64,000 bases of DNA. Origin: Takashimella koratensis (lineage: Eukaryota > Basidiomycota > Tremellomycetes > Trichosporonales > Tetragoniomycetaceae). This document shows positions 1-11,138 of this stretch, one piece after another. The position numbers and the translations under genes are program-made. Location of the stretch: the NCBI GenBank assembly GCA_003116875.1, contig BCKT01000011.1, positions 1,061,771-1,125,770 of the forward strand, in the 5' to 3' direction. The notes below the pieces were generated by a model. That model was not told where the DNA came from. It saw nothing but the letters and a program-made list of their open reading frames with translations, and ran no database searches. The first letter of the stretch is position 1, and each line of letters starts with the position of its first letter.

Positions 1-446
1 GGGAGATGGAAAGAGAAAAGATGAAAGAGAAAGGAAAAGGAAAGAGAGAGACAGTGGGCGTGAACGAGAGACGGGGGAAAAGAAGGTGGGCGTGTATGAG
101 CTGTGAGATAGGTGTAGCTCGCTGGACACTGAGCGTGGAGGGGGGGGGAAGGGTGGAAGGGGTTGGTTGAGATGTTGAGATGGGGAGGATGGAGATGAGT
201 GCACTGTAGCTGCCGAAAAATCTTTTCTCGTTTGTCGCTTGGGGTTTCTGGTTCAAAAAATGGTCAGGGAAGACGCGTGCGGGGGCAGTGATAAGACAAC
301 CAACACGGGCACGTGTGAGCGTGGCCACAGCAGATAAAGACACGTCATTGAAGGTTGCTGTAACAGATGACGATCCGGTCTATCCCGTGTCTGCAACTCT
401 CTCTCTGTACATTGCCTGCTCCCATTCCCTACCTAGCTCACTCGCC
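1..446. other. 5' flank, no gene seen; AP-3 sigma promoter
   Basis: The first 250 bases are purine-rich (GA and GGGG runs) with no supported coding exon. The last 200 bases before the ATG at 447 are the probable promoter and 5' UTR of the AP-3 sigma gene; a pyrimidine-rich stretch lies directly before the start. Confidence 0.5.
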
Positions 447-1451
447 ATGATCCACGCAGTCCTCATCTTCAACACCCACGGTAAGCTCCCTTCTCCTCCC
501 CATCCTCTCTCTTCCTCTCCCTTCTGCCCACCGCTAACCCCTTCAGGCAAACCCCGGTTGTCCAAATTCTACACTCCCATCCCAGCCCTTACACAACAAG
601 CGCTCATCGCTCAGATATTCTCCCTCATCTCTGACCGCCCAGCTGGGGTTTGCAACTTTCTCGATGCACCCGATCTCGTCTTCCCGACTCCTGACCAGAT
701 CCGCGCAGAGGCAAAGGGTGGGAAAGGCGCGGTTTCGGCAGTAGCTAGAACAGAGGAGGACGATACGAGAGTCATCTATCGACACTATGCTACCTTGTAT
801 TTCGTGTAAGTTGGCGTCAGGATGGGATGGAGCGAGAGATTAAGAAGGCGGAGGACGCAGATTGGGGTGATGTAAGCTGAAGTGAAACAGATTTGTTGTC
901 GATGGCGCCGAGAGCGAGTTGGGCATTCTAGATCTGATCCAGGTGAGTCAGAACTGTGATTGCTCGCACTATCTTCTCGACTTGAGCTATCCTGATCGAC
1001 TCGCTGACGCTTTCTTGGTCACAGGTCTTTGTCGAGTCGCTTGACCGGGCATTCGAGAACGTATGCGAGCTCGACCTTATCTTCTACTTTGACGCGGTAC
1101 GTCCCTATTCTCTCCTACCCAAACCTCATCCAACCCTAGTCTATCGTCAAGGATACATTACTGATTCGAACCTCAGGTGCACCACGTCTTGGCCGAGATA
1201 ATCCAGGGTGGTCTCGTCTTGGAGACAAATATCAACGAGATCGCAGCGTGTGGTGAGTCAAGCACTCTCCGTGTCCAATCATCCCGCGGTATGTGCTAAT
1301 CCCAACCCCTCCAGTTCAAGCAAGCACGAAGAACCGTAAAGCCTCGGCGGCATCCAACAACCCTCTGACATCGGCGCTTGTCAACCCTGGTGCTAGGGCC
1401 TCGGCGACAGAAGGTGCTGCTCGTCGATGGTTGGGTGTCATGGGCGTGTGA
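447..1451 (+). CDS. APS3: AP-3 adaptor complex sigma (small) subunit
   Basis: Small subunit of the AP-3 clathrin-type adaptor, which sorts cargo from the late Golgi or endosome to the vacuole. Six exons join in frame to 209 aa: 447-480, 547-805, 891-942, 1025-1096, 1177-1252 and 1315-1451. The N-terminus MIHAVLIFNTHGKPRL is the longin-like start of adaptin sigma chains. Further family blocks follow: YATLYFVFVVDGAESELGIL, DLIQVFVESLDRAFENVCEL and DLIFYFDAVHHVLAEIIQGG, the last typical of sigma 3. A roughly 40-aa low-complexity tail follows the sigma fold, a common extension in sigma 3. All introns are GT-AG. The start is the first ATG of the conserved N-terminus; an ATG further upstream at 288 lies in frame but codes for nothing sigma-like. 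Confidence 0.95.
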
Positions 1452-1889
1452 CAGGGCACACCATGCCGACCGACAAGATCTTCACCCATCTGGGTTTTAT
1501 CTCTTCTCACCTCATGGCCCCGTTTCCCTTCTACCATAGTTTTGGTCCAATTGTATCCCAGCATCGACATAGCCATGCATTGTTGTACTATCTACCAGCT
1601 TGAATTGGGTGTTTCCACCTCACACGGTGCACACAACATTCCCCAAAATTGACAAATTGATGGCAGACATTAAACATCTACGAAATCGTGACAGGGTGCC
1701 CGTTGCTCGTCCCATTACTGCTCCCATTCACGTTCCTTGTCTGAAGGCGAAACAGCCTACGCAGGACTGGGGCGTCGGCGGTATCGGGTACGAAATGCTG
1801 TAACAAGCCGGTATCGATCAGATCGGATTGACAATACTCGACATATTTGTTGATACAACCTGACTTGGTCAGCACGTCTTTAAGCCAAA
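1452..1889. other. convergent intergenic region
   Basis: This is the 3' flank shared by the AP-3 sigma gene and the cyclin gene, which converge here. I see no coding exon or repeat. Terminators are expected but not recognisable by motif. Confidence 0.5.
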
Positions 1890-3300
1890 TTACCTTCGCC
1901 CCCTTGCCATCCTCTTCGTTTTGTACCCCCCGAAACCGGCCACTTTAGACTCACCTCTGACTGCACTCATATCTACACCTTCCTCACCCTCCCCAACACC
2001 CTCTTTCCCATTTTTTACCCCAGTATCTAGATCAAACCGCCATGCCACTTCGCGTGCCGCCATCACCGCTTCCGAGACCGGTATTCGCAGTGTGAGCGCC
2101 AAGGTCAGTGCGAAGACAGAGAATGCAAAGATGGGCGGCGGAAAGAGGATCGGTAATGGGGATAGGCACCTGTTCAAGTTAGCAATGTGTTTTGCAGAAA
2201 GTGTCGACATGTAACTAAATCCGAGTATCTGAATGTGTGAAGCTTTACTCACCCTTCGTTGAGCAGTGTCCACCCAATCTCAGTGATCACCTTCTCCGAC
2301 ACTTTCGCTTTCGCTTTCTTTCCACCTTTCTCACTCCCTATCCGCCCCTGCGCCTGTATCGACGACTCTGCCTCTGCCTCTCCTCCCGTACCCTCCTCGA
2401 CCCACTCCTCGTCGAGTCCGCGCAGGCTCCGCCGCAATACCGTCCAAGGCTGTTCAACGCTCATATCGAAACACAGCGCCTCAAGGGCGACTTCTTCAGC
2501 CGCGAGGATGTCACGTTCCCATCGTTTGTATTCGGGCGACGGGGGAACCTAAGGGGACAGAACATTAGCTAGTGCATTTGTAGGAAAGCAGGAAGATGTC
2601 GGGGGAGTCATGAGTCGGATAGGGGAGGAAGAGATGGAAGGTGGTGGATGAGGTGAAGGAGAAGGAGACTTACATCGACGTCAGGTTGGGGTTCCCATTT
2701 AACAGCCCCAGGCTCAAACTTGTCCAACGTGACGTTCACAATATGTCGAAGCCTCAGCGATTCTTCCTCAATCTTGGACGCAAGGAACAAGATGGTGGGC
2801 GCAATGAGCTATACCGATAGTGAGCCACAGCTCTCCTCTGATCTTAGATACCAAATCTATCCGGAACAGAGACCGCTAATGTGATGGCTTAGTCTTCGGC
2901 GGACTCACTTGTTCTGAAAAGTCGGCAAAAGATCGGCGCATGTAGAATCGGTGAATGAGAGTAGCGCCAACGGTTAGGACACCTTTCGCAGCGACTACTT
3001 CCATTCCGTCGTCTGAGGAGATACTACCAGACCAACGATCAGCACGGATGCCTGTTTCCAGCTATCCCCAAGATATCCTGCCGTCCCAACGATTATCCTT
3101 GTCCGTCTTTCTCTGCTCTCCGCTCCCACTCCGCTTGCTCACCCTTTGGCTCGCGTCCAAAGTGATCGGATATGTTCAATAGCTCGTTTCCGATTCCCTA
3201 GCTCGGTCTCGAGATCTATCCCATCGTCACGGGACGGGGTATGCTCCAGCGCCTCGGGTGAGAAGTACCACTGCGCCTCGGCTGGACGCATTTGGCGCAT
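1890..3300 (-). CDS. transcriptional cyclin (cyclin K/T type)
   Basis: Regulatory subunit of a transcription CDK (CTDK-I or P-TEFb type) that phosphorylates the RNA polymerase II tail. Five exons give 327 aa: 3143-3300, 2909-3023, 2674-2808, 2253-2548 and 1890-2169. The N-terminus has WYFSPEALEHTPSRDDGID, matching the W-Y/F-x-x-x-x-L-x-x-(T/S)PS-x-x-(D/F)G(I/V)D entry of cyclins K and T. The first cyclin box continues with GVLTVGATLIHRFYMRRSF and LFLASKIEEESLRLRHI, the MHRFY and FLA-x-K-x-EE signatures. The second box is in exons 4-5 (ILAAEEVALEALCFDM, then the helix LRIPVSEAVMAAREVAW). A lysine-rich linker (about 235-250) sits in the second box. Whether it is the Ctk2 or Bur2 counterpart cannot be decided from sequence alone. 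Confidence 0.88.
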
Positions 3301-3592
3301 AGCTAGTAGTCGGAGGCGTAGAGTTAGGCGAGAACGAAGAGTTCAGACTTGTAACTTGTAACTTGAACCGGGCATTTAAGCGTACAAAGTAGGGTGTATG
3401 ACGTGTCATTCTCTTGCGTTTCGCGGGTGGTTTGGGTGGTTATCAATAACCGTCCTTTGGATCATTGTCTATCCTTTGGATTTTTCGAGTCAAGCCACGA
3501 GACGGAAAAACGACCATCCAATTTCAAGTCTGAGCTGACCTCTTCACTACCTCTCCTCTTCACACCTCTCTCTGCTTCATCAGGACCACTGA
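3301..3592. promoter_or_regulatory. divergent promoter, cyclin / GRS1
   Basis: These 292 bases separate the divergent starts of the cyclin gene (minus) and the glycyl-tRNA synthetase gene (plus). A CT-rich initiator stretch lies at 3535-3590 just before the GRS1 ATG. I see no clear TATA box. Confidence 0.5.
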
Positions 3593-6500
3593 ATGATTCA
3601 GAGCTTTGCTCGTCTCGTCTCTACCCACTTCCCTCAGACCCACGCTACACTCGCTCGACCCTTTAGGTCCTTCCCACACCTCACCTTTACTCGTTTCAGT
3701 TCAACCTCCACTTCCACCCTCACTTCAACCAAGACCACCACAACGATGTCGACCACAGCTTCCGCCGCGTCCATGTCGAATCCGTCCACGTTCACCGAGG
3801 CCGTGAACAAGACCGCACACGAGTTTGATAAGGGCGTCTTGGACTCGATCCTCGCTCGCAGGTTCTTCTTCGCCCCAGCGTTCGAGATCTACGGCGGTGA
3901 GTTGATAGGCGCTAAGAGATGCGATGGTTGAGGATGGACAGTTCAAGTAGAGGAGATGTCGAGATGTGAGGTGTCAGGTGTGAGGTGTGGCTTCAGCTGT
4001 GGTGGGGAATGTGTGAGAAAGGGAGAAGGGACAAGAGCCAAGCTGATGGGAATAGGTGTCGCCGGTCTTTACGACTATGGACCGACCGGATCCGCGCTCC
4101 AGGCCAACATCCTCGACGCGTGGAGGAAACACTACATTATCGAGGAGGACATGCTCGAGCTCGACACGACGATCATGACTTTGTCGGATGTTCTCAAGAC
4201 CTCGGGCCACGTTGACAAGTGAGTGTTCTAGTGGATAGATGAGCCTGGAAGGTCGAGGCATTTGGTCCGGCTTGAACATCACCCGCTTTCTCGTGGCTCA
4301 TAGCATGCTGTCGGTTATTTGGCAAGAGCTAACTTGCCCAGGTTCGCCGACTGGATGTGCAAAGACGTCCAGACTGGTGAGATCTTCCGTGCCGACCACC
4401 TTGTCGAAGGCGTCATCGAGGCTCGTCTCAAGGGTGACAAAGAAGCCCGTGGTCTCAAAGACGAGCCTGTTGTCGAGGACGACTCTGACAAGAAGAAGAA
4501 GAAAAAGAAGAACGTCAAGTCGGTCGCTATCAAACTCGAGGACTCTGTCGTTGCCGAATACGAATCCCTCCTTGCACAGATTGACAACTACACTGGGCCT
4601 CAGCTCGGCGAGTTGATCAGGAAACACGCGATTACCAACCCGGATACGGGGAATGAAGTTTCAGAGCCTGTCGAATTCAACTTGATGTTTGAGAGTAACA
4701 TTGGTCCTACGGGTCAGATTAAAGGGTACCTCAGGCCAGAGACGGCTCAGGGTCACTTTGTCAACTTTGCGAGGTTGTTGGAATTCAACAATGGCCGAGT
4801 CCCATTCGCTTCCGCTCAGATCGGCAGGTCGTTCCGTAATGAGATCGCCCCTAGGCAGGGTCTCCTCCGTGTCCGGTGAGTCAAGAAGTCAAAGAGGCAA
4901 CGTGTGGAGCTGGATCATTTCCTTTCCCCGCGAGACTGGTAGAGTAGCCAAGCTGACTCCCACAGCGAGTTCACGATGGCGGAGATTGAACACTACGTCG
5001 ACCCCCTCGACAAGAAGCACGCTCGGTTCGACGAGGTCAAGGACGTCGTCCTTACCCTCTTGCCTAAGGACGTCCAGTCCGCTGGCCGAACAGACCTCAC
5101 CAAGTCGACCGTTGGCGAGGCCGTTGCCAAGGTGAGTGGGGTTCCTTTTCTCTTCCAATCTGCTCAGACTCTCCTTGATCTGAGCTTGGTATACATACAC
5201 CTGCTTAAACTGCTCCCATAAAACCATACTGACCACCACAGGGCGTGATCGACAATGAGACCCTTGGGTACTTCCTCGCCCGAACTCAACTCTTCCTCAC
5301 CAAGATTGGTATCGACCCGACCCGTCTTCGATGCAGGCAGCACATGGCCAACGAGATGGCACACTATGCCGCGGTATGTGTACTTCTAGCTTCTAAATCA
5401 CCCCTTTCCCCCTTTCTTCTTGCTTCTTCTTGTTCTTTCCGCCTTGTTCCGTCATCCGTTATAGCTTCCGCGTAATACATCGCTGACACTACACAGGACT
5501 GCTGGGACTTTGAGATCCAATCCTCTTTCGGCTGGATCGAATGCGTCGGATGCGCCGACCGTTCCGCATACGACCTTACCGTCCACTCTGTCCGTACCAA
5601 GCAGCCTTTGCGAGTTCAACAGCGCCTCGAGCAGTCGATCACTGTCGAGAAGCTTGATGTCCAGTTTGATGCCAAGGCTTTCGGACTCACGTTCAAGAAG
5701 GACGCAGGGATGATTAAGGAGACGTTGTTGGGGTTGGAGAAGGACAAGCTTCAGTGTATCAAGGACGAGTTGGAGAAGGGGTGAGTAGACTGCGCGAGGG
5801 CGAGGGCGATAGTTGGAAGAGTCGGATGATTGGAAAGACTGGGAATACAGGTGCAAGGGGATAGATACTGATGAGTGTGTTTAAATATAGCCCGTCCTCG
5901 GTCAAATGCGCCGACGGCAAGTCGTACGAGATCACCGCCGACCTTGTCAAGATCTCGCCCATCACCGTGACCGAGCACAGTGAGTCAATGGTCATTGGTT
6001 TCTCTTAATCTTTGCCTGGATCGGCGCAACTTTGAGATCTTTCACTGACACCACTTTTCTTTCTTCTCTTCTCCCTCCACTACGCAGTCCGCGAGTTCAC
6101 CCCGAACGTCATCGAGCCCTCATTCGGTATCGGCCGTATCCTCTACTCTTTGCTCGAGCACAGCTTCTGGGCTCGTGAACAGGACAAGGCTCGTGGTGTT
6201 CTTTCTTTCCCGGCTTTGGTGGCGCCCATCAAGTGTCTCATTGTCGCGATCAGTAACGACCCGGCACTCCGGACTGTCATCCACGACATCAGTGAGTGGC
6301 CACCAGACACCGGAGACTGGATACTGGACCCCGGATACAGCTGGGGTTTTTCAAAACGCGTGGAATCAGGGCCTGGATCGAGCTGATATCACTTGTGTAG
6401 CCCGGAAACTCCGAAAGCTCGGTATCGCCTCCCGAGTTGACGACTCGTCTGCATCGATCGGCAAGAAGTACGCCCGCAACGACGAGCTCGGTACTCCCTT

Positions 6501-6810
6501 CGGCTGCACTGTCGACTTTGCCAGTGAGTATTTCCCACTTTCTAGAGATTCAAACAAGACCAGCTCAAGCGGCTGTCTGATTCGGGCCGGCTGGGTTTGA
6601 CCAAGGGTTACATGGGGACAACCACTGACCGCCCTCGTAGCGATCAAGAACGGGACCATCACCCTTCGCGAGCGTGACACGACCACCCAGCTCATCGGTT
6701 CGATCGACGACGTCATCGCTGTCGTCGACGAGCTCGTCAAGGGGAACATTGACTGGGCTGGCGCGTCGACCAAGCTCGAGGCGTACAGCGGTGTCCAGGA
6801 CGTCGAGTAG
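3593..6810 (+). CDS. GRS1: glycyl-tRNA synthetase, mitochondrial and cytosolic forms
   Basis: Charges tRNA-Gly with glycine. Ten exons join to 722 aa: 3593-3896, 4056-4218, 4342-4875, 4966-5131, 5242-5373, 5497-5780, 5891-5979, 6088-6291, 6401-6523 and 6641-6810. Class II signatures are clear: [20 protein letters not shown] near the start, motif 2 [20 protein letters not shown], and motif 3 [19 protein letters not shown], followed by the anticodon-binding domain ([15 protein letters not shown]). The first ATG adds 51 residues rich in R, S, T and F and poor in acids, as in a mitochondrial presequence. A second in-frame ATG at 3746 (M52) would make the cytosolic enzyme. A lysine run (about 196-203) sits in the eukaryotic insertion. 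Single-gene dual targeting of this enzyme is established in yeasts; the two-ATG mechanism here is inference. Confidence 0.96.
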
Positions 6811-7072
6811 GTGCTGGGTACGATCAGGTTGTGTTGAACCAGATGAGAAGAGCTATATAGGTGTTAGGTGATAAGGGAGAAGGTAGACGAGCGAAGAAGA
6901 TGAGACGCAGCATGTCGTATTGCGATTATCAATTGTTCACATTGAGACATGAGAGAGAAAGAGACTCTTCACGGACTCCAGGAATAGCAAATCACCGAAG
7001 AACCAAACCCACTCCTTGCTCATTTCTATTGCTCGGCTCTCAGTATTCAGAGTTCGGTGCTCATCGGTGGAT

Positions 7073-8248
7073 CTACGGCCTAAGTCCATACTTCTTCCTC
7101 GCGTTGCGCTCAACCACCACCCTTGTCGGCGGGAAAAAATTCAACATCGCAGCAGTCTTGTAGAAAGCCGGAATGAAGACTGTTGGAGCAGGGGTGACTT
7201 GGAGCTTCTTGATCCATGAGAAAGGTGGGTAAGGAATGAATGGTTGAGGTTTGGGTGAAATTGCGAGGTTGGTCAAGATCGAGTCGACGACTGGAAAGAA
7301 TAGGTGTGCGGTAGGACAACGTTAGCGAAGATCGGACGGCAGCAGCGGTTTGAGACGGAGAGACGTGAGAATAGTGTAGGGTTGAGACGTACCGGCAGAC
7401 GGGTCGAGGAGGAGTTTGTCCCATTCGGTCTTGACACCATTCTCAACTTCACAGTTCCCACCGGTAGCCGTGCGGAACGTTTTCTTCCTGAAATCGTTAT
7501 TGATTGTACCCGGCTGAATAGCTAGGTAATGTCAGCCATGGTCTCATGATCTTGAGGCTTCGTGAGGGTCGGTTGAAGGCATGAGTCCATAAGCTGCAAA
7601 CCGGATACTCACAGAGGAAACGTACACCACTTCCTTCACATTCCACGCGGCAGCTCTCAACAGCCATCAAGGCGGCACCCTTGGTCGCTGCGTAGATGGC
7701 GCGCATGGGGGCCGCGATGGTCGCGGCTACCGAGGAGAGATGGTGGAGCGCTGGCGAGGGGGAGGTGGTTGAGAGTGTTGGAATCTGAGTTTGTCAGTTT
7801 GAGCACGTCCGCTCGGGCAGAACCTGAGTAGAGAAAGACCAAGCAAGGGAATGAGGGGAGAAGGAGAAGGTAGCTAGAAGCAGGAGAGCAGGAGAGCATG
7901 ACCGATCTCACACCCGAGGATAGACTCACGAAACACGCAAGTGCAAGCACTGTCCCCACGTAGTTGATCTCACTACACGCTCTCGCCTCAGCCGCCAACT
8001 CGTCCAACCCTTGTTTACTCGGCAACGACGTAGCTCCCAGCCCAGTCCCTTGTTTGTCAGTGAAGACGAGAGCGTTGGCGCTAGACCCTTGGGCGTCGGG
8101 GTAAGTTTGATCAACCCCGGCTGTCTGCATCAAAGTCTGGGTAGAAGGGACGCCAGCGAGGATATGCAAGGTGTCGAATCCATCCCATGCTGTTGGAGTT
8201 CAGTAATGAATCCCATTTATTAAGGAGAGCAGAGAAGATAGATATGAA

Positions 8249-8301
<53 letters not shown>

Positions 8302-8775
8302 GGAAAGGGCCCACCTTTCAATACAGACTCGCGGACACGGATGAGGTCGTCGACGTTGGTGATGTCCGCAGGGACCACAAGGACTCTCGCTTCATCAAGG
8401 CCAGTCTGGACGAGCAAATTCTTGACCTCTTCCAACGATTCGGCACGACGTGCGACGATACATCTGAACCCAAATGTGTCAGCTCATCCTTGGGCAACAT
8501 CCCTAGTCTGCGGTTGAACCACTACCTCGACACCACGCCATGTCCACCCTGTAGGACCACTTTCGTGGACCCCTCTCACGCTTGGACTCAACTAACATCT
8601 TCGCACCACGTCGGGCGTACGCAATCGCCAGATCTTTCCCGATTCCGGAACTCGCACCAAGAAGTACGACTCGCTCTTCAGTCGGCAACACGATGGTTTC
8701 GCGTGAAGGTAGACTGCGAACGCGAAGGAGTGGGATGAGGAGTGGGATCGCGAGAAGCGTGTAGATTGGGTTCAT
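7073..8775 (-). CDS. membrane-anchored short-chain dehydrogenase/reductase
   Basis: NAD(P)-dependent oxidoreductase of the classical SDR fold. Six exons give 368 aa: 8597-8775, 8315-8463, 7930-8189, 7613-7784, 7393-7521 and 7073-7290. Residues 4-18 are a hydrophobic signal anchor. The cofactor loop is G40-ASSGIG, followed by GAKICIVARRAESLEEV (helix plus a basic NADP-type patch). The Asp loop is VLVVPADITN. The active site has Ser in HLSSVAA and Y226-AATK-230, then the PGTINNDF loop. Exon 1 must end at the GTTAGT donor (8596) for the frame to hold. Intron 2 carries a 51-base G tract (see the repeat entry). The substrate is unknown. The layout resembles DHRS7 or 11-beta-HSD-like enzymes more than Tsc10, which lacks this long insert after the NAG-equivalent position. 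Confidence 0.87.
8250..8300. repeat. G51 homopolymer (C51 in the SDR transcript)
   Basis: An uninterrupted run of 51 G on the plus strand. It lies wholly inside intron 2 (8190-8314) of the SDR gene, beginning 14 bases after the donor and ending 60 bases before the acceptor, so the transcript has C51 there. Length may be inexact because such tracts assemble poorly. Confidence 0.95.
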
Positions 8776-9065
8776 GGTCGTTACGAAGAAAGTAGCGAGG
8801 AATGGGGAGGTAGAGGGTGTGGGTGAGGAAGAAGATGATGGTGTGGGTGAGTGAGTGTGACAGTGGGGAAAGCCAAAGTGGAGGTCAAGCGTAAAATCCG
8901 GCAACCGAGAACAGTCTGGCTCAATCTTCCCCAACCAAAGCGACTGAACAACTACCCCTTTGCAAGAGTACGGTCATGGTCACGGTCACAACGGATGCAT
9001 TCATGGTTCCACAACAACGCTGCATACTGCATCTGTACGCAGACTGGTGTGCAACGGGAGTCGGG

Positions 9066-9927
9066 TTAGCCTGGCCCGATCTGGGTGGTAACGGTGTCAG
9101 CGGCAGTTCCTTCAGGCGAAAGGTGGGACAGAAATAGACAGAGGGGTTGAGGAAGGACTGCTTGAAGCTTTGTCGTGAAATGTGGGAGGACAGGAGAAGA
9201 TTGGGGTAAGAGGTGAGAGGAGGTTTGACTCACCTTAGGCAAGTCGTGGTGCTCGCTGAGCGCCTCGAGCTTGGCGTTAAACTCGGAAACACGGTCTTTG
9301 TGCGTCAACGAGGCGTTCTTTCGAACCCGTTCCTCTCGCTGTGCGTGGGTACGTCAGCACAGGTTCTTGTCACTCGATATGTCCCTCCTAATGATAGCCA
9401 ACAGGTAAATGGAGGTGATCTAATTCAAGAGACTTGAACGTAATCAGATTTGAACCAGACTCACGCGTTTTCGTTGAACTTCTTCAAACCGCCTCTCAGC
9501 ATCGGTCATCTTCCTACCCCCATGCGACCCCTCACTCTTCTTCCTCTCATCCTCCTTCTCCTCTTTCTCGAACTCATCATCATACGCATCCCGTTCCCTC
9601 TCGCGTCCTTTCTCCTTCTCTCGCTCTCGCTCGGTATCGCGAGTAGAGCGTTCGACGCGGTCACGTTCGTCCAAACCGGCGTCGACGCGTGCGCGGTCGC
9701 TTGATGAGTGAGACTTCTTCTTCTTTTTCCTGCAAATGAGAAAAACAAGGTCAGTCGATGTCAGACTGCAAACGAGTGCTAGTGATGAAGAGGGTAGAGG
9801 CGACGAATTGATGAGAGATTAGACGTGATTCCATGGGAGAGAAAGGAAGGTTCAGACCAAAGACCCACTTTCCATCGTCACCCTTGAGCTTGAGCTTGCC
9901 GCCGGGGCGGTGAGCATAGTCGCTCAT
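9066..9927 (-). CDS. FAM32A-like nuclear protein
   Basis: Small basic nuclear protein of the FAM32A family; human FAM32A is a splicing factor of the catalytic spliceosome. Four exons give 147 aa: 9869-9927, 9465-9729, 9234-9338 and 9066-9080. The N-terminus has the family start G-x-L-K-L-K-G (PGGKLKLKGDDGKKKKK), then a long R/E/K-rich spacer (about 35-90). The conserved C-terminal block follows: MTDAERRFEEVQRKRREERV, NASLTHKDRVSEFNAKLEAL and SEHHDLPKIGPG. The last exon is only 15 bases (IGPG plus stop) and is supported by the family ending. The spacer is longer than in the human protein (112 aa). The head-to-head neighbour is TIM8, 263 bases away. Confidence 0.9.
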
Positions 9928-10190
9928 GATGGCGGTGTCGAATCCTCGCTGGATGTCTTGTAGACGAGGGAGATGGAGCAATGGTAACACAACCCAACCG
10001 CAAGAAAGCACCAGTACGACCCTTTATCAAATCCCGCCACCCATCCACCGTTAAAGAACACGTCATTTTTCAAGTCATTGTCGGCATCGGCAGTGACGAA
10101 AAGTTGAATATTCCCTGTTCATTTCGATTGCCGTCGTCGTCTTCATCTTCGTTCATCACCACCACCACCTCACGCATCACTTAAACCACA
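9928..10190. promoter_or_regulatory. divergent promoter, FAM32A-like / TIM8
   Basis: 263 bases between two divergent starts. The TIM8 side ends in a CA/CT-rich leader just before the ATG at 10191. I see no distinct TATA box. Confidence 0.45.
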
Positions 10191-10807
10191 ATGGCCAGCG
10201 CACAGCCCCAGATGCCCCAGTTTGACGCCGCGACTCAGGTAAGCTAAAGTCCGCTTTCCCTTCCGCAGCTTCTTATGCTAACCTCTCCACAGGCCGAGTT
10301 GCGCGAATTCATCGAGCAGGAGTAAGTGATTCGGTGTTCCCCACACGGCATGTCTTCATCTGTCGCAAGCATCTGCTAGCGGCTTTCAGGTGACAGGCAG
10401 TGCTGACGGCTGGAACAGACAAGCCAAGGCCAAGATTCAGGCGAGCGTTCACGAGCTCACTGACCGGTGTAAGTCTGCTAGTCTGCTGCTCGTCTTCTAA
10501 GGCGTACTCCAGCTGACGGCAATTACAGGTTGGAAGACGTACGTCTCATCATCTGCATCTGAGTACGTCTTGACTTGGCTAACGGAGTAAATACAGCTGT
10601 ATCACCGGCGGCATCAGCGCCAAGTTTTCCAAGTGAGTCCCGCTCTCCTCTATCTACTCATTAGCTTCCCTTCAACCTCTGCCTGGACGCTGACGAGCGA
10701 CCCCGTTCAGATCCGAAGCCGCATGCCTCGAGAACTGTGTCGACCGATTCCTCGACACGAGCTTGTACATTGTCCGCCAGATCGAGCAGCAGAAGGCAAT
10801 GCTTTAA
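10191..10807 (+). CDS. TIM8: mitochondrial intermembrane-space chaperone Tim8
   Basis: Small Tim chaperone of the intermembrane space; with Tim13 it escorts hydrophobic precursors to TIM22/TIM23 and SAM. Six small exons give 89 aa: 10191-10238, 10293-10321, 10419-10468, 10529-10538, 10597-10632 and 10711-10807. The twin CX3C motif is present as CWKTC and CLENC, separated by ITGGISAKFSKSEAA. The N-terminal helix is AELREFIEQEQAKAKIQASV and the C-terminal helix is VDRFLDTSLYIVRQIEQQ. Exon 4 is only 10 bases (it codes for WKT and part of the first Cys codon); frame and motif both demand it. The length fits the family (87-97 aa). Confidence 0.95.
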
Positions 10808-11138
10808 GTTTGCCGTCAGGATAGGACTGACGCGTCAACCGGGAGAAGGGACTCGTCGATGGAAGGAGGTCGTTGGGAAGAGAGGAGACAGGAGCGCAGA
10901 CAGCCGACTGAAAGGCTACCATCATCAATCACAAGAATATGTATCCACTGCATCACTCATCGACCATCCAGAACACCCCGATTCAATTCCAACGGCATCA
11001 TTTCATCACCGCTAGATCTCTGTCCCTCATCTCAACGAGTATCACCTTCTTCGGGAATGTGTTCGCTCTCGCCATCAAAAGTCCTTCTTTCGTCGGACTA
11101 TGGATTGGCAATGAGACTATTCTGGTTGACGGTCGAGT
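10808..11138. other. intergenic, TIM8 / WMX1 tail to tail
   Basis: 331 bases between the TIM8 stop and the stop of the first WMX gene, which converge. I see no exon, repeat or RNA gene. Confidence 0.45.

Noticed and set aside
1600..1803. Small plus-strand frame downstream of AP-3 sigma
   Set aside because: Short, no conserved features, and lies in the convergent 3' region of two genes.
8187..8738. Plus-strand frame with a glycine run, and minus-strand frames with a proline run
   Set aside because: Both are translations of the G51 homopolymer inside an SDR intron.
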